Source of the DNA: Rhodamnia argentea
Lineage: Eukaryota; Streptophyta; Magnoliopsida; Myrtales; Myrtaceae
Assembly (NCBI RefSeq): GCF_020921035.1
Contig: NC_063151.1
Location: forward strand, 29,332,934 to 29,396,933
DNA length: 64,000 nucleotides
Reading direction: 5' to 3'
Below the pieces are notes generated by a model. It was given only the letters and a program-made list of their open reading frames with translations. It did not search any database and had not been told where the DNA came from. A program made the position numbers and the translations under genes. Shown here piece after piece: positions 34,690-46,504 of the stretch (within the stretch, counting starts at the first letter, position 1; every line of letters begins with the position of its first letter).

Positions 34690-35800
34690 CTAAGAATGGG
34701 GCCCGATAAGGCCCAATGGAAGCCTCAAATCGGCCTAGAATAGCCCAAGAAGCACCAAAGCAGGGCATAATATTGTACGTCCGTGGTCCCAACATCGGTC
34801 CAATAAATAGGCTACGCCAACTTGCCCTCAATAAATTCCCAAAAAAAAAAAAAAAAACTTGCCCTCTATAAAGATCAATGATGCCCATTTGGAACTAGCA
34901 AGGTCTTTTCTTACAAAAAACTAGTAAGGTCTTTGGACCGCGTAAAAAAAAGAGAACTGGTAAGGTCCGAACAAGGCCCAAAATATGGGCCCATGTCGGA
35001 GAAAGAATCCTCAGCCTTCTGGCCCAATAACCAAAGGTCCAGTTTGGGCCTGATGATTTTTGAAGGCCCAACTTTCGGCCCAATATGCCCAATTTGGGCC
35101 CAATTAGTTCCTCAGCAGGTCCCAACGCAAAGATGGCCTATTTGTGCAGAAATTTCAGTCCAATAAGGCCTAAACTAGGACCCAAATAATTTTAGGCCCA
35201 ATCATTCCTCTACAGGGCCCATCTTCGTACCCAATATAACCCATGGTCCCCACAAGGCACAATTGTGGGCCCGCTAAGACCCAAACATACGGAATAAAGA
35301 TTTGGGCTTCGGCCCAATAGGCCCAGCTTCAGCCACAACAAACCATCGTACAACAAGGCCCATTTTTATGCAATAGGATAATCATAGGCCCAATATCGGT
35401 CCAACAATAGTTCTCAATATCTCCTAACTTCGGGCCCAACAAGGCCCATTTTGGGAAGAAAATCCATGGGCCAAATTTCGGCCTTAAACAATGCACGACC
35501 TGGGCCCGATAAGCCCAACTCGTATTAAACCCAAAGTAGGCCTAAAGCAAGGCGCATTACGCGTGCCTCTTTGTGGCTTGTGCCGACTGGGCCTATTCTG
35601 GGCCCAAGGTCGACCCCGTGGGAATGACTTCTTAGGTACCAATGGGCCCCTGTGTAGCACACTCGTGTCTGTGGCCACGGGGATCATGGAACTTGTATGC
35701 AAAGGACCAGCGGGCCATATTGATAGCTCTGTGTTCTTAGCCGAAAGCTCTCGTTTTTAAGGGCCGAGGGGTCCATTTGTTAGGTGATACATTGGGCCAG
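34690..35800. repeat. Degenerate GGCCCA/TGGGCC-rich array
   Basis: Roughly two dozen GGCCCA or TGGGCC words occur in 1.1 kb, against about 0.5 expected by chance. They tend to fall 15-40 bases apart and often occur as gggccca or in pairs such as aaggcccaactttcggccca (35065-35084) and cgggcccaacaaggccca. Spacing is irregular and copies are diverged. An old, decayed short tandem array is the simplest reading; a repeat-derived element is possible. There is no ORF with family support in any frame. Confidence 0.6.
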
Positions 35801-36116
35801 CAGGCTGAACCATTGATATCTAAAACAGCCTGGTCCTAGTCCTGCAGACCTGTTAAATATTTTCTTCACCTAAGGGGTAGCAAAATATCGTCAAACCCAC
35901 AGATCAAAAGCTAATCGGAGCCGAAACGGAAAAAGAGTTGACCTCCGTTGAACCCCGGTATACTTACATATGGGGAAAAGGTACCCAAGACCAGCCACAC
36001 ATGGCTTTAATAACTGCCAAAACAAATGAATAATGGCTTTAACGTCTGCAACCCAAAACAAAATAATAAGTGAAAACCCATATGAACAGCCATGTGAATA
36101 CTTGCAAAGCCCTTTG

Positions 36117-36240
36117 GTATTTTGCATCCTTCGTACTCGGTGCATGAAATCAGACTACGGCCAGCAATAAAGATACAGGTATTTTGCATCCTTCGTACTT
36201 GGTGCATGAAATCAGATGGCAGGCAGCAACCTAGACTCAC
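36117..36240. repeat. 62-bp tandem duplication beside LIP5 3' end
   Basis: gtattttgcatccttcgtac starts at 36117 and again at 36179. The copies share ggtgcatgaaatcaga and then diverge. They lie 90-210 bases beyond the LIP5 stop codon, probably in its 3' UTR. Confidence 0.85.
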
Positions 36241-36326
36241 ATAATGTCCGGACGAAAATTACAACCCTTGTTACCTCACGAATCAAGCCCTCCAGGATGC
36301 AGACCGTAGCATCAGCAACTGATTGT

Positions 36327-39300
36327 TTACTGACCTGCCGACGGATTTGTCAGCAGTTCAAGAGATTTTCGCAAGTAGTCCACTGCAATGGAAACATCAT
36401 CAAATGCCAATGCCCCAACAGCAAACCTAGCAGCTTTGTGTGCCTCGGCGATTTTTTCGGGTGGCGGCTGGTAGTTACTGTCGTATTTGTATGTTTCTGC
36501 AGGAGGAGCTTCTGGAGTAGTTCCATTTCGGTTCCCAGCCCCATACTGAGCAGTTGAAGCATAGCTCTTTGAGGTTTGATGATCTGACTGCGGAGGGTAA
36601 GACACATCATGGCTTTGGTAGTGAGAAGAATATTGAGATGGGACCGATGAGAGGTTACTTTCCGTGAAACTCGGATAGGATTGGAAATGGGGATATGAGT
36701 AGACAGGGGTCTCCTGAGAAGGATAACTATTTGGTAAGTGGTGTTGTGATTCTGATAGGTAAGTAAGTGGAATATTCTGCTGTGGTTCTGAAGGATAATT
36801 ATGTGGAATCTGTGGCAGTTGATCTGAGGGATAACTATGTGGTAAATGGTGTTTCACATCTGAAGGGCGATTCAGAGAAGGATGTGAGGATTCTTGAGCA
36901 TAGTTTGGGGGAGGGTGTGAGGATTCTTGAGGATAGTTTGGGGGAGGGTGCGAGGATTCTTGAGCATAGTTTGGGGGAGGGTGTGAGGATTCTTGAGGAT
37001 AGTTTGGGGGAGGGTGCGAGGATTCTTGAGGATAGTTTGGAGGACTGTATGATGAGTAAGTAGAACTCGCAGCTCTTGTAATTGGAGGAGAAGGTGGCTG
37101 AAAGTCATGAGACGGATAACTGGCAGATGAATAAGAACTAGAAGATGGAGGAATGCCTGCAGAGTGATGATGTTGGTGGTCCAATTTATCATGGACCTGA
37201 GGTGACGAATCAGCTTCTGGTCCAGCATTGGAGAAAGTAGATTCACTAGGCCCAAGGTCCTGCAGGGAAACTAAATAATTAATCCAACAGGAAGCCAACA
37301 CAGCAAAATAATAAAAATCCCCAACCCCACCCTGACCCCCTAAAAACAAATTAAAAAAATAAAACAAGGGGAAAAAACAAGGAAAGAAAAGAAACCCAAA
37401 ACCAAAGAAAATACAATGTGAGTCCGACAGTAATGCATGTAGACCCAATTTTGGATCATTTGCTTTTCAAACCCCTAAATTAGTGAGAATGAACTCCACC
37501 ACTTAATTGTGCAATTGAAAATAAGTATCACAGTCATTGGCTCCAGAAAAGCCCGCTTTAGCTTCAAAAGTCATATAAGATTTAAAAAAGAGAAAAAAAA
37601 AAGGGAGTAAAGAGAGAAAACAGAAAACAGAAGAGAAAGCTAATGCCTCTACAGATGTAGTCAATATTGAACTTTGCATTTCAAAATGAAAACTACGAAG
37701 GCATTGTTTGATTAACAGGAGCGAAGCAAAGCCAGTAAAAGGGAATAAGATCCCGCTCCCTTTCCTGACACTTACATAAAACGGCTAGCAATTAGAACTT
37801 TGGGGTGAAAAGTGTTCTTCTCTTACTACATTCTAATCCTTTTTTCGCTTCTGGTTGAGCTTACCAACAACGTTTACACGGAGGTGCTGGAATGAGTGGC
37901 AATAAATGCGAATGGATGAGTAAACCCCAACGTAAGGCAACTTTACAAATAGATGTGAATTGGGAGTGGATTCCGTGACTTCTAATAAAGAAGAACATTA
38001 ATATGGTAAGGATAATGTTATTAGTTTTATTAATTTGCTTAGACCGATGGTCAATTACAACAAAAGACTCGGCCAAAAAATTACATTTCAGTTCCAAAGT
38101 GTTACCAAACATTACAAGTCTGGTAATTATCAATCCAATTTTTTACCATTTCTTTTACGCTTATTTTCATTGCCACGGCTAACCTAACCTCCTCCGTCAC
38201 TCGGGACCAAGTCGTATAGACATCCCTATCTATAGATTCTTCTAAAAATTTATCCAGTAGACTCTGATTGGCTAGCGGTTCATTAATATTTTAACGAAAC
38301 CTACTGTTACAAACGCACAATTCATTGGGAGATCATAAATAGCTCGGATCAACATAAATGAACTAATATCCATATTATCTACCTAACAACCACAATGAAT
38401 GCTTGAATGGGAACCATAACCATATTTGCAAATCCAAATACATGGTCTTGACTACTGGTATGTTGCCCCAAAACACAGCTCATTGCATACAAGGACCATT
38501 ACAAGATGGAGAAGAGGTGGGGGCGGGAAAAACCAAAGTACATTTCCTGGTTAAAACCATATCACAACCTCTGGGTGGATGTAAACACAATAATTTGCAG
38601 CATTTACTAAACTAACCAATGACACAGGAAGAACAAACAAGATCTCATTGAAGAATTCAGGATGTAAAAGATTCATTAGCTACAATTAAAAGAAGGAAAG
38701 AAACGTACATATGAACCACTTGGTGTACTTGATGGTATAGAGAGATCATCATCACCAGAGGGTGGCCCAGGTACTGGCTTCCTTCCTTCTTTCAAGGCTT
38801 TCCTTATATCTGCTGCCTTCCATGCAGCATACTTCTGTTTTTGTTCAAGCTGTCAATTAAAGCCACACAAAAATTATCAACAGTGTTTAACAAAAAGAAC
38901 TCGATAACCAAGAACACAGAGCTTCAAGCATTCCAATGCAATAATGACTTAACATGGAGGGCAGAGAAGTTTTGGGAGAATCAACTATGAAATTGAACCT
39001 ATTTTTCAGATCTGAAAAAATAAGTGAACTTTCAATTCGATGAATTGACTTTTATCTTAATGGAGATGTTTGGTTTTTATTCGTTATAATTACAGACGAT
39101 CCTATGCAAGATAGATATTTCTCTTCTCCAATAACCATTTCCAGAAAATGTAATTGAGATCGTGCATTGTGATTGTCTCAATATTTATCAAATGAGGAAT
39201 GTGTAATTCAAAAGTAAATAAAAAAACCGAGGTTTGGCAAGATAATGGCCCGGTAAGACACCGTAAAGCTTACATCTGGCTGAAGAGGCCCAAATTGGCT

Positions 39301-41521
39301 GAGAATCTCGAAGAAGATGCTAGCAGCATAAAATGTTTTTGCAGTATTCCTGTAACGAGAATTCAAAGAGCTTTTGTTAATCAACTAGCCTAACAAAAAA
39401 AAGAAAAAAAAAGCATCAGCACTTTTTAATTCTGTTCAAGCTGTGATTTCCTCAAATACTATTAATAGAGGCATGCAATCTATGCATCAGATGTCAGTTT
39501 CCAATCAATAAAAGAACTTCTTAAAATGCTTGAAGTGCTGTAAAAATAGAGAAGGATCATGTAAGAGTCATACTTTTCGCTATCTGAAAAAATGAAAGCA
39601 TAGAGAAACTAAATCAAGGCAAAATTTGCAGAAAGAGTAAGGTTAACAATCAAATCGTATTCAAAAATGAAAAGTCAATTAATCATACAAATCAGCACGC
39701 CCAGCACGATCTTGTTTGTCTGCCTTCCCAAACACATTCAAGGCAAAACCCTCCAGATACAAATTGTCTTCTGGCCCCAGAGTTAGCGATTTTTTGTCCT
39801 GTTAAAACAACCAAGATAGCGGGCAATAAGAACAAAGCAGTGCCAGGATCAGACAAATTTAAGGAAACTGGACAAAAAAGAATTATATTGCTTGCTGGAA
39901 TATCTCATCCTATCCATATACACGAGAGGGAAAAAAAATGACAGCTCTTGAAGCATAGAAGAATCAGGGCGTCCTCCTAAAAGAAAGCCAATAGAAAAAG
40001 GAGATAAAAACAGTGGATAGTTTGCACCACCACCCTATTTTCCTAGTTCAGGATAACGGATATATAATGAGACATTCTAACTGACTGTTCCTTCACAACA
40101 ATGACCTATTGAATGTGCGCTATGCATAAGTGAAACTCTGAGTAGAACAAAATGAACAGAAGACGTATCTACAGAAGGTTAATTGATGCAACGCCTGTTA
40201 TATATACAATATGAGTTGGAAACATAAACAAAATCTAGCAACGATGACCTTCGTACCAATTCTAACAATCTTATATCCGATGACTTGATTTGAAATTTAC
40301 TTGCCAGATTAACACCATGGATAACTTCACGTGCACATTAAGAAGTCAATTCGATTCAGCCAGTAGAATATGTGTCACGCTCATTAGAAATGCCCATTGT
40401 GCTAAACATTTTGCACATTGCATAGAGATGAAAGATGGATCTACTAGAGCCTCGGAAAAGTACATGTGAAGGCCAGGAAAAGTAATGAGTGCTAATTTTT
40501 CACCAACAAAGTGTCTCAATTACATTCACAGAAATCCTTCCAAAAATACAACCACTGCTCGGGAAACTGATTGTTTAAGCTGGCTTATGTCTCAGAAACA
40601 GCCATGTTTAGGATCGTTAAACCTTCGACTATATTAAATACCTACTATCCAGTGTTGCCATGCTCCTAAAGGTCAGAAAGCATGTGAAAATGTTTGGGCA
40701 TTACAGGCAGCTAAATCTTTCTTTTCTGTTTTTTGAGTCAATTAGCAGCAAAGGGGACCCTAAATCATTTTAGCACGTCGAGACAAGGCAGCCGGTGCAC
40801 TCTCTGCGTGGAGCCTCAGAATCAACGGAATGTGCTTGCAATTCCATGTATCTATATTCAAACTAGTGATTGTTTCCTTCTAAACTATCTCGGAAAAACA
40901 TTGTGAAAAGGACCACATATTAATGGAGTAATTGCCGGCCACACTGGGGAAAGCAGTAGTGCAACAAGAAACTCTCGACTGGAGCCCAAAAGATGCATCC
41001 GCAGCTTGTAGCTACGGACATTTAAACAAGCAAAACACGAACGCCCACGGCTCGTACATGAAACTAACAGTCGAATCTAGCGAAATTCACACACACAAAC
41101 CACAAAGAAACAGAGATGCTCTCGCATAAGGTCGCGATGACCGAAACCTTTTCAAGCTGTTTTATGAGGGAACTGAGGAGGGCATTGGTGGTTTTAGTTC
41201 GCTCGCTCTGCGGAATCCTCAGACCTCGATCCATCGCATAAAGCCTACCTGGATAAACAATGTGAACAAAAGCAGCCGACCGTAGTAAGTGCACGGAAGT
41301 GATCGTGGAAGCAAATACATGTCGAGATTCTAAAAATAGGGTTAGAGAGAGAGAGAGAGAGAGAGAGCGAGTTCTAAAGCTAGGGTTGGATTGAGAGAGA
41401 GAGAGAGAGAGAGAGGCGTACAGTAGTAAGCGACGACAGGTTCGTGTTTCTGCAACTCATCGGCTCGTTGGAGATACGGTAGCAGCACCTTCGCAGGCTC
41501 GTGCTCATGCTCGCTCGCCAT
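36327..41521 (-). CDS. LIP5: LIP5/VTA1-type ESCRT cofactor, Pro-rich
   Basis: Activator of the SKD1/VPS4 AAA ATPase in multivesicular-body sorting (family knowledge). Six exons on the minus strand: 41521-41422, 41248-41148, 39798-39689, 39349-39274, 38849-38709 and 37259-36327, giving 486 residues. The N-terminal tandem-MIT region spans about 1-165 (AKVLLPYLQRADELQKHEP, GLRIPQSERTKTTNALLSSL, GKADKQDRAGRADL, QKYAAWKAADIRKALKEGR). The middle, ~177-440, is extensin-like, rich in Pro, Ser, Tyr and His, and includes five 11-residue repeats. The C-terminal VTA1 dimerisation/VPS4-binding helices are EKIAEAHKAARFAVGALAFD and VSIAVDYLRKSLELL. It is longer than the ~420 residues I remember for Arabidopsis, mainly in the Pro-rich part. 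It lies head-to-head with SYP5, with 2.4 kb between start codons. Confidence 0.95.
36881..37045 (-). repeat. 33-bp coding minisatellite, five copies, in LIP5
   Basis: Five in-frame 33-bp units encode PPPNYxQESSH-type repeats with x = Pro or Ala. In coding order the variants are P, P, A, P, A. The alternation of the last four suggests expansion by a two-unit (66-bp) step. Each unit differs from its neighbours at only one to three bases, so the array is recent or homogenised. Confidence 0.93.
37260..38708. other. 1.45-kb LIP5 intron 5, no gene seen
   Basis: The interval between the last two LIP5 exons is AT-rich with A-rich runs and no conserved coding signal. A segment near 37700-38120 has tgtttgattaacaggagcg and gtgttaccaaacattacaag, which could be ends of an old element, but I could not match them as inverted copies. 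Confidence 0.4.
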
Positions 41522-41537
41522 AGCTGATCCTCTGCAG

Positions 41538-41565
<28 letters not shown>
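41344..41565 (-). repeat. Three (GA)n tracts around the LIP5 start codon
   Basis: Alternating G/A runs occupy 41344-41367, 41393-41415 and 41538-41565. The first two lie in intron 1, one ending 7 bases from the exon 1 boundary; the third is 17 bases upstream of the ATG. On the sense (minus) strand they read (CT)n, typical of plant leaders and first introns. Confidence 0.9.
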
Positions 41566-41568
<3 letters not shown>

Positions 41569-43457
41569 GCAGGAGTTGAAATTTGATCCGGGTTTGATTT
41601 GGTTTTCTACTTTCTAGATTGGAAGGAATGGATGCTGACTCTGCAAAACGACGTCGGTTTCACTTTTGTATCGTTCTTCCTTCCGAGGATCCCTTTTTCC
41701 CTCTTTCCTCGTTAGTTTATCTCTTAGCCGGTTAAGCCGGAAGTTTCCTCCGATATGAAATTGAAAAATCCCTTCCCAAGAAAAACCATGGGGTCATTTC
41801 TTATCGGAAAATGTTGGAAATAAAAATGAAAAAAAAAAGCTTTTTATTTCCAATTTTATGTCTTTTTTAAATGAAAATTGCTAACATGACAATTTATGGT
41901 TATTTATTTATGATCACATGATTTTACAATCAATAAGTATTTTATGTAAAAAAAAAAAAATCAATGATGATATATAAATTTACGATTGAGATTATTCCGT
42001 CTTTGATATTACTGTCAAAAAATCATTTCCCTTTTATAATTTTCTTTTACAATACAATAAATTTTTTTAAAAAAATTAAAATATGAAAACATGACATGAC
42101 CTTAAAATCATGCTATTTAGCTTCAAATAACATGCTTCCTTAATTGTAAATGTATTATCTCTACATTAAGAGAATCTAATAAGTAGCACCATTTACAAAT
42201 AATTACCTTGACATATGCAAACAGTTACCATATTTGTTAGCTTACTCTTAATTTCTTTAAATATTAGGGTTAGTATTGTCACTTGCCGGTCTCTATATCT
42301 AAGCAAAAAAATCCAATAATTACACTTATGGACTCTCAACTTTAGCTCGAAATACAATATCGTCCATGAATTGTTGATTCGTCCAATGTGATCCATGAAA
42401 CTTTATCCAAACGTGCAACATTCAATTGTGTTAAATGTAGTATGTAAACTATTAGTAAATATTTTCATAAATTATATGAAAATATTCAATATTATCTTTT
42501 CATTAATTCAAATCAAGGAAATTCCCGATTTAGCTTTCAATCGTGTAAGTTTGAACGACGGACCAAAAAAATAACATTATACATGAATTATTCTGATATT
42601 CAACTCAGATTAAGTCTTTAAGATATAACAATTCATTAATATTTATTTCGATTAAAATATGTTTTTTTTTTGTTTAAAAAGCTCAGGGGGGTTTTCTGGA
42701 ATCAAAGAGCATCGAGGTCCACAATGGGGCTCGAACCTGAAAATAAACACAGACCTCCCTCGAGAGAGAGAGAGATCGGGAAAGGCGCGTCATTGGATCG
42801 TGCGATTGCAGCAGGCGAGAGCGAGCGCGCCGGGCGATGCAACTCCTCGAAGAAGAAACAGATCGAGATGGAAGAAATGGGTTGAAACTCCAGTAGCCTC
42901 CATTGAAGATGTGGACACCTTCCCCTGTACTTTCATGGAACGATTGAAGCTTGACCGAGGGGCGCCCCTCTTGAAGAATGACTGGCGGGGCGGAACGCAA
43001 CGAGGAAGAAATCACCGTTAGGAGTCCAACTCATCCAGCCCCTAACCGAGAAGAAGAAATCACGGAGGCGTCGAAACGCGATCGATGTGGCGTAAATTGA
43101 AGTAAAAGAAATACCAGTGGGGGGGAGGAAACGAAAGAATATTGGTAAAAGCATGGGGTGGAAAATGTAAAAGATAAGAATTTGCTAAGGGCTTAAAAGG
43201 AAAAAAGAAAATTACAAAAGAACCAATTATTTGTTATCGAGCTGTCAAACGACGTCGTGGCGAGGCAAGAGTTAGAGTCCTAACTCGTCGGGTAGTCCAT
43301 AAAGGAATTGGAGCGACGTAGACGACGACGACGGGGTCAGACAAAAGAGTTGCCGGTGGATGGTGGCTTCGTGCGTCAATCCTCCACCTCGGTTTAGCAA
43401 TAGCATTACTCCCTCTCATTCTCGTCGAAATCAGGATTGTCGACGCCAGAATCAAAG
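41566..43457. other. Intergenic region LIP5 to SYP5, divergent promoters
   Basis: Immediately upstream of LIP5 is a short promoter-like stretch, then about 900 bases of AT-rich DNA (41770-42660) with diverged gtccatgaa words like those in the MAP65 intron repeat. Mixed GC-rich sequence follows, probably the SYP5 promoter and leader. A leader exon of SYP5 may end at 43457 (atcaaag, then gtaacg), with the acceptor at 43884. I see no gene here. Confidence 0.5.
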
Positions 43458-43889
43458 GTAACGTCTTTATTTGTTATTATTATTACGAAAATTCTCGCCG
43501 ATTATCCGTTTGATTCCAGCTGCAGATCGCTGCGATCATCCATCATCCTTCGTTGGATTGAAAGATTCGCGCTTTTCCCGCACCTCATGCGATTTCTTTT
43601 GTCCCTTTTGTGCTGATTGCATCGATGGAGACCGCGTGGTCCGTTTGATCTCGGGGCACTGCTTTGATCGGATTGAGAAAACCCACGGGGATTGTGATGT
43701 TGGATTCATCGGATTACTCTCATTGATTGTTTTGCTGTCTCTTTAACCCTAAGACAGGAAGATGTGGCCTTGGATTTTAAGCGACGATATGGAGTTTAAG
43801 GGAGTCGAGTCGTAATTGTCCGACAAGTAATGCTTCCCGGACGCACCAGATTATCTGATTGCTGATCCTTGTTGTGTTGTTCAGGCAAA

Positions 43890-45643
43890 ATGGCTTATTC
43901 TGCAGACTCATGGATGAAGGAATATAACGAAGCAGCCAAGTTGGCTGATGATATCGGTGGCATGATTTCTGAGCACGATAAGTTGGTCTCAACGGGACCC
44001 GAAAACCAGCGTCACGCGTCTTCTATACGGAGGAAGATAACGATATTGGGCACGAGGTTGGATAGTTTGCAGTCTGTCCTAACAAAGATGCCCAGCAATC
44101 GGCCTATGTAAGTAGCTCAGATGAAGTTCGTGTTCCTGGTTTTATCCCTAGTTTTGCGGATGCTGTACTGGTTTTTCCATTTAAATTGTGATGTCAGAAG
44201 TTTGGAGAGGATGACCTTTTTCTTCTCATTTCATTTGCATATGCAGTTCTTACTGACATAGATCTTTCACCCCACTCCTAGTGAATGGTTTTACTGGAGA
44301 ACTTTCATACAATAAGCTTGTGCCATTTGCCGTCTCTGCCATTGAAATTTTCACCTTTAGCTTTCTCCCTTTAATTTGACCTTGTGAAACTTTTCACCGT
44401 CTCAAGCCTGTAATTAGAGTTTTTATGGAGTGGTCTATTGGATCATTACCTGTCTGAGAGTCGTTTCACAGTTCTCGGGACCTATGCGGTGCTTGTCATT
44501 GTTATATTCTCCAATAACAGATATTTTTTCTGTCTAGATCTGAAAAAGAGATGAATAGGCGCAGAGACATGCTTTCTAACTTGAGAACAAAAAAGGACCA
44601 GATGGCTTCCGCACTGAACATGTCGAACTCTCGAAATAGAGATAGTTTGTTAGGTCCGGATGCAAAGCCAGCTGATGCGATGAGCAGAACTGTCGGCTTG
44701 GACAATCGAGGCATTGTTGGTCTTCAGCGTCAAATTATGAAAGGCAAATTGCTACTTCCGGATGACCTTTTTCTCAATAATTGTATTTTAGATTTCCGTC
44801 GTATAATACATATATGCTTTGTCTTTTTGCTGAAGAAGTGAAGTCTTTATCTGTGAACTCCTTCTAAATCAGAGCAAGATGAAGGTCTTGGAAAGCTTGA
44901 GGAGACGGTGACAAGTACAAAACACATTGCCTTGGCAGTTAATGAAGAACTGGACTTGCATGCTAGACTAATTGTATGTAATTTCTGTTGACTTTCGTAC
45001 TCCATGGGTTTCAGCATGTAGATAATGATTCATTTTTTTCATATATTTTTAACATATTAAGCTGCATTGCCTAGCATTTGACACTTGTTCTCTGATTTTG
45101 CAGGATAGTTTGGACCAGCATGTGGATGTCACAGACTCCCGTCTACGGGTAATTTCCTTCCCAATCCCTTGTAGACAAATTGCATATGCATCAAAATTTT
45201 GTATTTTTCTGTCATTTTTTGGAGGCATTGCACTGATGGGTTGGGGAACGTTTTGAGTCATGCCTATCAAATGCTAGACTATGAGCTAGTGAAGCTATGC
45301 ATTCCAGTAAAGCTGAACAGTAGACTTGAAAGGATAAGAATCTCATATGGTTGGCCCAGAAACCTCTCTCCTTCTGTTTTGTTGTCTGTGTATATGCCGT
45401 GCATGGATGGATGCATGGTAATGTGAATTTGCTTTTGATCTCAACCCCTAACTTTTTGGGGAAATTCATAATAATCCACTTCTAATATTTTGTCATTTCT
45501 TTTGAGTACAGAGGGTGCAGAAGAACTTGACTATATTGAACAAGCGCATGAAGGGCAGCTGCACCTGCATGAGCATGCTTTTAGCAGTTATTGCAATTGT
45601 GATTTTGGTGGTCGCTATTTACTTGGTAATCAAGTACCTGTAA
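43890..45643 (+). CDS. SYP51: SYP5-group Qc-SNARE (syntaxin-51/52-like)
   Basis: Membrane-fusion SNARE of the trans-Golgi, prevacuolar and vacuolar route (family knowledge). Five exons: 43890-44107, 44538-44743, 44873-44973, 45104-45148 and 45512-45643, giving 233 residues, the normal size. N-terminal helices: DSWMKEYNEAAKLADDI and IRRKITILGTRLDSLQSVL. Linker: NMSNSRNRDSLLGPDAKP. SNARE motif: about 140-200 (EQDEGLGKLEETVTSTKHIA, then EELDLHARLIDSL and HVDVTDSRLRRVQ). A single C-terminal anchor: MLLAVIAIVILVVAIYLVIK. Two oddities: the position that is Gln in the Arabidopsis proteins (LDLQTRLID, from memory) is His here, and intron 2 begins GC (aaag then gcaaat). That exon end is fixed by phase, giving MK-EQDEGL. 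Whether it is SYP51 or SYP52 cannot be told. Confidence 0.93.
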
Positions 45644-46504
45644 CATTAACCACAGTAAACACAATGATCTACCTATTATTTTTCTGTGGTCTTGGCTATA
45701 GATTTCCGCCATAATACCATAAATTTCTCATGTTTTGTTATTTCGGCTATATGAGATATTAATTACCGCGACAAGTGGCTCCTGTTAATCCAATTCGTCT
45801 GTTTCTCTGTCTTGCCCTCTCATGGAAGACTTAAAAAGCTGTAGCCTCGGCGTCCGTATTAAACATTTGATTTCCCTTTCGGGGATTTTCTGTTCCCAGC
45901 TTCATTGTGCATGTCCTGTCATTTTCAACTCGAGCTGAATCTTTGCCTTCTTAGGCCATGGACGATCCATTTTAGCTTTAATTCCTAGCGTGACCGCAAG
46001 ACACAAGCGATATATGATCATTCTCATCCTCATCTCTTTCCTCTCTCGTTTTGGTTGACATCTTGTCATTAAATAGTCGATGCGAGCAATCTTGCACGTC
46101 AGCTCTTTGGCGTGATGTTTTCAGCAGGTAATGGGCTCACGGGCAGTGAAGTTTCTCCTCAAACCATTTTATTGACAACGTTGTCAACTTATCCGGAAGC
46201 GTAAGCTCAAAAGGGATTAGACGTGAAGGACTTGAGCAGGACGTTGATTTTGGCAAGTTCAAAACCGTACTCCGCTCTTTTAATCAGCTGAACAAAGAAT
46301 TAATTTAAGTAGTTTCTTATAGACATATGGCCTTTCGCCTATCCATCACACGTCAATATCGGACGGTTCTGATGACTTTGAGATTTCTTCCAATTGATAA
46401 CTTGAAGGGAACCATTAGATGAATTAAGTACAGGACTAAGCAAACAATTGCGCTTCACAACATTAGACAAAACGCAAAATAAAGAAGTATAAAGATTAGT
46501 CTAA
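45644..46504. other. Convergent 3' intergenic region SYP5/FtsZ1
   Basis: This 860-bp gap receives the 3' ends of SYP5 (plus) and FtsZ1 (minus). I see no ORF of note, repeat or RNA gene in it. Confidence 0.6.

Larger units (their letters stand above)
33579..36326. other. Intergenic region PHD gene to LIP5 3' end
   Basis: The first kilobase is PHD-gene 3' UTR and flank with nothing recognisable. The segment 34690-35800 is a GGCCCA-rich tract annotated separately. From 35860 to 36326 lies LIP5 3' flank, including a 62-bp duplication. No protein-coding gene is supportable. Confidence 0.6.

Noticed and set aside
36767-37063. Plus-strand frame with RILE(D/H)SLGEG repeats
   Set aside because: It is the antisense reading of the LIP5 coding minisatellite.
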